Shown here one piece after another: positions 10,482-12,620 of a stretch of 12,620 nucleotides of DNA. The notes under the pieces were generated by a model. It ran no database searches, was not told where the DNA came from, and was given only the letters and a program-made list of their open reading frames with translations. The position numbers and the translations under genes were made by a program. Origin of the DNA: an uncultured Saprospiraceae bacterium (GTDB taxonomy: Bacteria; Bacteroidota; Bacteroidia; Chitinophagales; Saprospiraceae). How positions within the stretch are numbered: position 1 is the stretch's first letter; each line of letters opens with the position of its first letter. The DNA lies in NCBI GenBank assembly GCA_934699305.1, contig CAKUWM010000058.1, positions 1 to 12,620 of the forward strand. The letters are read 5' to 3'.

Positions 10482-11615
10482 TCACACCCTCGATCCAATA
10501 ATCTGTGTGGCACACAATTCAGGAAATTTTTCCGGTGTACTGGCAGCACAGACAAATCCCATCTGAGTCAAAGTTGCAGCATTCTGCGCATTCCAAACTC
10601 CTTTTCCGGACTTATTGAGTGCCAGAATCGAAATGCATTTTTTAAATAGAGTCGAAGCCCGTGATGCTGCACGCAACATAGCTGAATTATCCTCTGTTTC
10701 GTCCAAATCAGATATCAATATCAATAAGGTTCGATCCGGGTTGAGACAAGTCTGCATTGCATAGTCCAATGCTCTTCCAATATCAGTGCTTCCACCCATG
10801 TGTGTTGAAAAAAGTATGTCAACAGGGTCATGCAACTGTCCGGTTAAATCGGCCACGTCTGTATCAAATAGCACTAAATGCGTTTTTAAAGCTGGAATTT
10901 TGCTGAAGATCGAGGCAAAAATTGCTGAATAGACCAATGATTCATGCATCGAGCCCGATTGGTCAACAAGGATAAAAATCGTATCAATGGTCTTTTTTCG
11001 ATTCTGTCTTCCTATAAGCGACTCCGGAATGATGGTTCCGGTGCTATATTGAAAAGTGTGCAAATTTTTAAGAATAGTTTTTGACCAATTGATGTTGTTA
11101 CCCTTTGGTTTTCTATTGATGATGGGAGACCTCAAAGCCAATCCAATTTTTTTACTCGTCTCAAAAGCAAATAAATCGGTGAGTTTTCTCGCAATTGCTT
11201 CGATAATCAAGTTGGCTTTATGCTTGGCCACATCCGGCAAAAGACCTTTCATTTGCAATATTGTGACTGCAAGATGAACATCCGGTACAATGTGCTCTAT
11301 CATCGAATCATCTTGCAGCAATAAATTCAGGCCATGCCTTTTTATAGCATCTTTTTGAATAACAACACTCGTGTTGCCCGGAAAATAAAAGTCTATAGTC
11401 TTCAACCAGTCATTGATCTGAAAATTGCGATCCTTTGAAGATTGACCATCGCCATAAACCCATTTTAGCGCTTTGTCGATTTTAACTTCGTCCCCATTCC
11501 ATTCTGCTTCTTCAAAGTCTTCATCATTCTTTGGATTTATACCTAAGATAAGTGACCACTTTTTCAATAAATCATTGCGAGAATCCTGCAATATTTCATC
11601 ACCATCCTCAAGCAT
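10482..11615 (-). CDS. VWA domain protein, YehP/CoxE-like
   Basis: This is a cytoplasmic von Willebrand factor A domain protein of 377 residues, almost the length of E. coli YehP (378). The order of parts also matches YehP as I recall it. An N-terminal helical part opens with L-L-K-K-W-S-L-I-L-G and I-D-K-A-L-K-W-V-Y-G. A linker leads to a Y-S-T-G-T-I-I-P-E-S segment, and the VWA domain runs from about 210 to the end. The metal-ion-dependent adhesion site is complete: D218-Q-S220-G-S222, T277 in G-G-S-T-D-I-G, and D303 in I-S-D-L-D-E. YehP-type and CoxE-like proteins usually work with a MoxR-family AAA+ ATPase, as metal-dependent protein-binding adaptors in complex assembly; no such ATPase is present here. 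It starts 3 bp after the stop of the upstream small membrane protein gene (TGA-TAA-ATG arrangement), so the two are probably translationally coupled. Confidence 0.93.
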   Translation of the reverse strand: MLEDGDEILQDSRNDLLKKWSLILGINPKNDEDFEEAEWNGDEVKIDKALKWVYGDGQSSKDRNFQINDWLKTIDFYFPGNTSVVIQKDAIKRHGLNLLLQDDSMIEHIVPDVHLAVTILQMKGLLPDVAKHKANLIIEAIARKLTDLFAFETSKKIGLALRSPIINRKPKGNNINWSKTILKNLHTFQYSTGTIIPESLIGRQNRKKTIDTIFILVDQSGSMHESLVYSAIFASIFSKIPALKTHLVLFDTDVADLTGQLHDPVDILFSTHMGGSTDIGRALDYAMQTCLNPDRTLLILISDLDETEDNSAMLRAASRASTLFKKCISILALNKSGKGVWNAQNAATLTQMGFVCAASTPEKFPELCATQIIGSRV

Positions 11616-11618
11616 TTA

Positions 11619-11855
11619 TCACTTTTTTGAAAAAAGACTCACTATCCAACATAAAAGGAATGCCCCAATGACAGCCGTCAAAAAACGACCGGGACCATCA
11701 AATCCCAACTTACCAAAAAGCCATGTAGCAAAAGAACCACCCAATAATCCAAGTATCAGGTTCAGAAGAAGCCCACTGCCTTTTCCTTTAAATAGCAAAC
11801 TTCCAACAAAGCCGGCAGCTCCACTTAATATCAATGTCCATAACCATTCTCCCAT
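11619..11855 (-). CDS. GlsB/YeaQ/YmgE family small membrane protein
   Basis: This is a 78-residue protein with three predicted transmembrane helices at about 3-22, 28-46 and 56-74. They are separated by short glycine-rich turns (F-K-G-K-G-S-G and G-F-D-G-P-G) and the protein ends in basic S-K-K. The G-A-A-G-F-V-G-S and L-G-L-L-G-G-S-F patterns and the length fit the transglycosylase-associated protein family (PF04226; E. coli YeaQ and YmgE, enterococcal GlsB). These are general-stress inner-membrane proteins of unknown molecular function; the old name does not imply a shown enzyme activity. It is the first gene of a two-gene operon with the VWA protein. The start is the only ATG that keeps the first helix whole. 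Its coupling with a VWA gene is the only local clue to function. Confidence 0.88.
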   Translation of the reverse strand: MGEWLWTLILSGAAGFVGSLLFKGKGSGLLLNLILGLLGGSFATWLFGKLGFDGPGRFLTAVIGAFLLCWIVSLFSKK

Positions 11856-11944
11856 AATATTTTTTGTCTTTTTGTTAAATAAATAATAATTCTAAAAATA
11901 TGTGTACCTTAATTCCTTCCTTTGAATTTCAAAAATAATAAAAT
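11856..11944. promoter_or_regulatory. Divergent promoter region with a 13-bp palindrome
   Basis: This 89-bp AT-rich gap separates two genes that point away from each other, so it must hold promoters for both. A perfect inverted repeat, TTTGAA-T-TTCAAA, lies at 11921-11933, only 12 bp before the lipoprotein start, and could be an operator. The sequence TTCCTTTG at 11917-11924 is one base off the Bacteroidota -7 consensus TAnnTTTG. On the other strand, TATTTTTA is a similar near-match. Neither has a TTG element at the usual spacing, so no promoter is assigned exactly. Confidence 0.3.
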
Positions 11945-12379
11945 ATGTTTCAACCTATCAAAGAATTATCGGCTATGCTATGCTTTATCTGCATTTTGTC
12001 GCTTTTTAGCTGCCGTTCAAATAAGGATGATTGGAATAATCCGGTAAAAATATACAATACTCTTTGCTCTTGCAAAAACCAATCGGGACAAACCATCGAT
12101 GATGGATTGAAATCTATGCTCTCTGCACAAAATATTCCCGCCGGAAATACGGATCAGATAAATACCTGGATGAATGCCAATACCGATCAATTTATTGATT
12201 TTATAGAAGACAAATATCGCTCCGACTCCGTATTTATGACTCAATTTCAGGCTGCACAAGACACTCTTGCAGCACATGGCTCTGTGATGGCGACAAAAGG
12301 AGCTTTTGAGGAATTATTTTCAATCAAAGTCAAATATCCCGGTTGTGTTGCTGCGATGCACTTACTCTATCAGAATTAA
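11945..12379 (+). CDS. Putative lipoprotein of unknown function (144 aa)
   Basis: The N-terminus is a lipoprotein signal peptide: a short charged start, a hydrophobic run from M11, then the lipobox L-F-S-C with the lipidated Cys at 23. The mature start C-R-S-N-K-D-D-W has a Lys followed by two acidic residues, like the surface lipoprotein export signals described in Capnocytophaga and Flavobacterium, though shifted by about one position. Surface display is therefore possible but unproven. The mature part of about 120 residues is mostly helical in appearance, with a C41-S-C43 pair early and C134 near the end that could form a disulphide. I recognise no family. An internal ATG at codon 11 would also keep the lipobox; the first ATG was chosen because the leader from it is a normal signal-peptide length. 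The gene is monocistronic here and is followed by the structured repeat region. Confidence 0.8.
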   Translation: MFQPIKELSAMLCFICILSLFSCRSNKDDWNNPVKIYNTLCSCKNQSGQTIDDGLKSMLSAQNIPAGNTDQINTWMNANTDQFIDFIEDKYRSDSVFMTQFQAAQDTLAAHGSVMATKGAFEELFSIKVKYPGCVAAMHLLYQN

Positions 12380-12427
12380 GCGCTACATTCATCTTATATC
12401 CGAGATTCAAAATACTTTTTAGCCCAC

Positions 12428-12451
12428 ATTCCGCATAAGACAATGCGGAAT
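12428..12451. repeat. Hairpin 1 of the repeat unit
   Basis: The arms ATTCCGCAT and ATGCGGAAT are a perfect 9-bp inverted repeat around the loop AAGACA. The same hairpin recurs at 12577-12600 in the second copy. It is 49 bp past the stop of the lipoprotein gene and could end its transcript, although no T-run follows. Confidence 0.8.
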
Positions 12452-12456
12452 CGATT

Positions 12457-12502
12457 TACGACTCGTAATCAATGGTTTTTTAAACCATTGAAACGATTCG
12501 TA
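12457..12502. repeat. Long hairpin 2 of the repeat unit
   Basis: The arms at 12457-12478 and 12482-12502 pair with one mismatch and one bulge around a TTT loop, about 20 base pairs. The inner 10 bp (TCAATGGTTT/AAACCATTGA) are perfect. Pairing can be extended outward in a looser way, through AATCGAT and ATCGGGATT, towards 12444 and 12520. Confidence 0.75.
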
Positions 12503-12508
12503 CATCGG

Positions 12509-12558
12509 GATTATCCTCATAATCAGCATTAGACGGTTTTTATAAACCTTTATTGCTG
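12509..12558. repeat. Small stem and hairpin 3 of the repeat unit
   Basis: A 6-bp perfect stem, GATTAT/ATAATC, with loop CCTC lies at 12509-12524. Next to it is a nested hairpin with outer arms CAGCA (12524-12528) and TGCTG (12554-12558) and inner arms GGTTT/AAACC around TTAT (12535-12548). The inner tip is almost the same as that of hairpin 2, which supports descent of both halves from one ancestral unit. Confidence 0.6.
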
Positions 12559-12620
12559 AATTCGGATTGAACCCACATTCCGCATAAGACAATGCGGAAT
12601 CGATTTACGACTCGTAATCA

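Larger units (their letters stand above)
12423..12620. repeat. Tandem structured intergenic repeat, 149-bp period, running off the window
   Basis: The 49 bases at 12423-12471 occur again, exactly, at 12572-12620, where the window ends, giving a period of 149 bp. The region is gene-free from 12380, and I see nothing else in 12380-12422. Each copy starts CCCACATTCCGCATAAGAC and contains a perfect stem ATTCCGCAT/ATGCGGAAT. The 149-bp unit also looks composite. Its second part (about 12513-12571) repeats the order of its first part in diverged form: GCATAAGAC versus GCATTAGAC, a GGTTT...AAACC hairpin tip in both, then a closing GGATT. It could be a REP/BIME-like or MITE-like element, or an array of non-coding RNA hairpins. 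No transposase or maturase gene is near. Confidence 0.85.

Noticed and set aside
10310..10501. 63-residue + strand reading frame between the two convergent genes
   Set aside because: It overlaps the 3' end of the VWA gene, has no recognisable domain, signal or ribosome site, and contains the candidate terminator hairpin. It is most likely chance.
11473..11886. 137-residue + strand reading frame
   Set aside because: It lies antisense across the start of the VWA gene and all of the GlsB-like gene, both of which have clear family features. Its serine/proline-rich content is what an antisense shadow gives.
12423..12620. CRISPR array
   Set aside because: The repeat is 49 bp with a 100-bp gap that is itself structured and related to the repeat, and no cas genes are present.
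12423..12620. Integron attC sites
   Set aside because: No paired RYYYAAC/GTRRRY core sites flank the hairpins, and there is no gene cassette between copies and no integrase in the window.

Overview
The window looks like chromosomal DNA of a Bacteroidota bacterium. I judge this from the AT-rich composition, A-rich leaders in place of strong Shine-Dalgarno sites, very large secreted beta-rich proteins with fibronectin type III folds, an outer-membrane barrel ending in phenylalanine, and a lipoprotein whose Cys is followed by a K-D-D stretch. A Saprospiria/Chitinophagia-type environmental lineage fits, but this is inference. No tRNA, rRNA, CRISPR array, transposase or phage gene was seen.

Region 1 (1-10230, + strand) is a cell-surface operon. 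It starts with the 3' part of an outer-membrane beta-barrel gene that is open to the window edge. Eleven bases later comes a giant 2286-residue secreted protein whose N-terminus resembles the TANFOR domain of Bacteroidota surface proteins. After 47 bp follows a 686-residue secreted protein made of about five fibronectin type III-like units. The set reads as one exported assembly: a barrel in the outer membrane plus two large extracellular or periplasmic partners. Its biological role is unknown, and no type IX secretion C-terminal signal was recognised.

Region 2 (10231-10481) is a convergent intergenic spacer with one hairpin that may be a terminator.

Region 3 (10482-11855, - strand) is a tight two-gene operon. 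A 78-residue GlsB/YeaQ/YmgE-family membrane protein is followed, across 3 bp, by a 377-residue VWA-domain protein of the E. coli YehP/CoxE-like type with an intact MIDAS site. The MoxR AAA+ ATPase that usually accompanies such proteins is not in the window.

Region 4 (11856-12379) holds a divergent promoter region and a 144-residue lipoprotein of unknown function.

Region 5 (12380-12620) has no gene but is strongly structured. A 49-bp sequence occurs twice, exactly, at a 149-bp period and runs off the window end. It carries nested hairpins, and the 149-bp unit itself appears to consist of two diverged half-units that share a GGTTT...AAACC hairpin tip. This is the least explained feature in the window.
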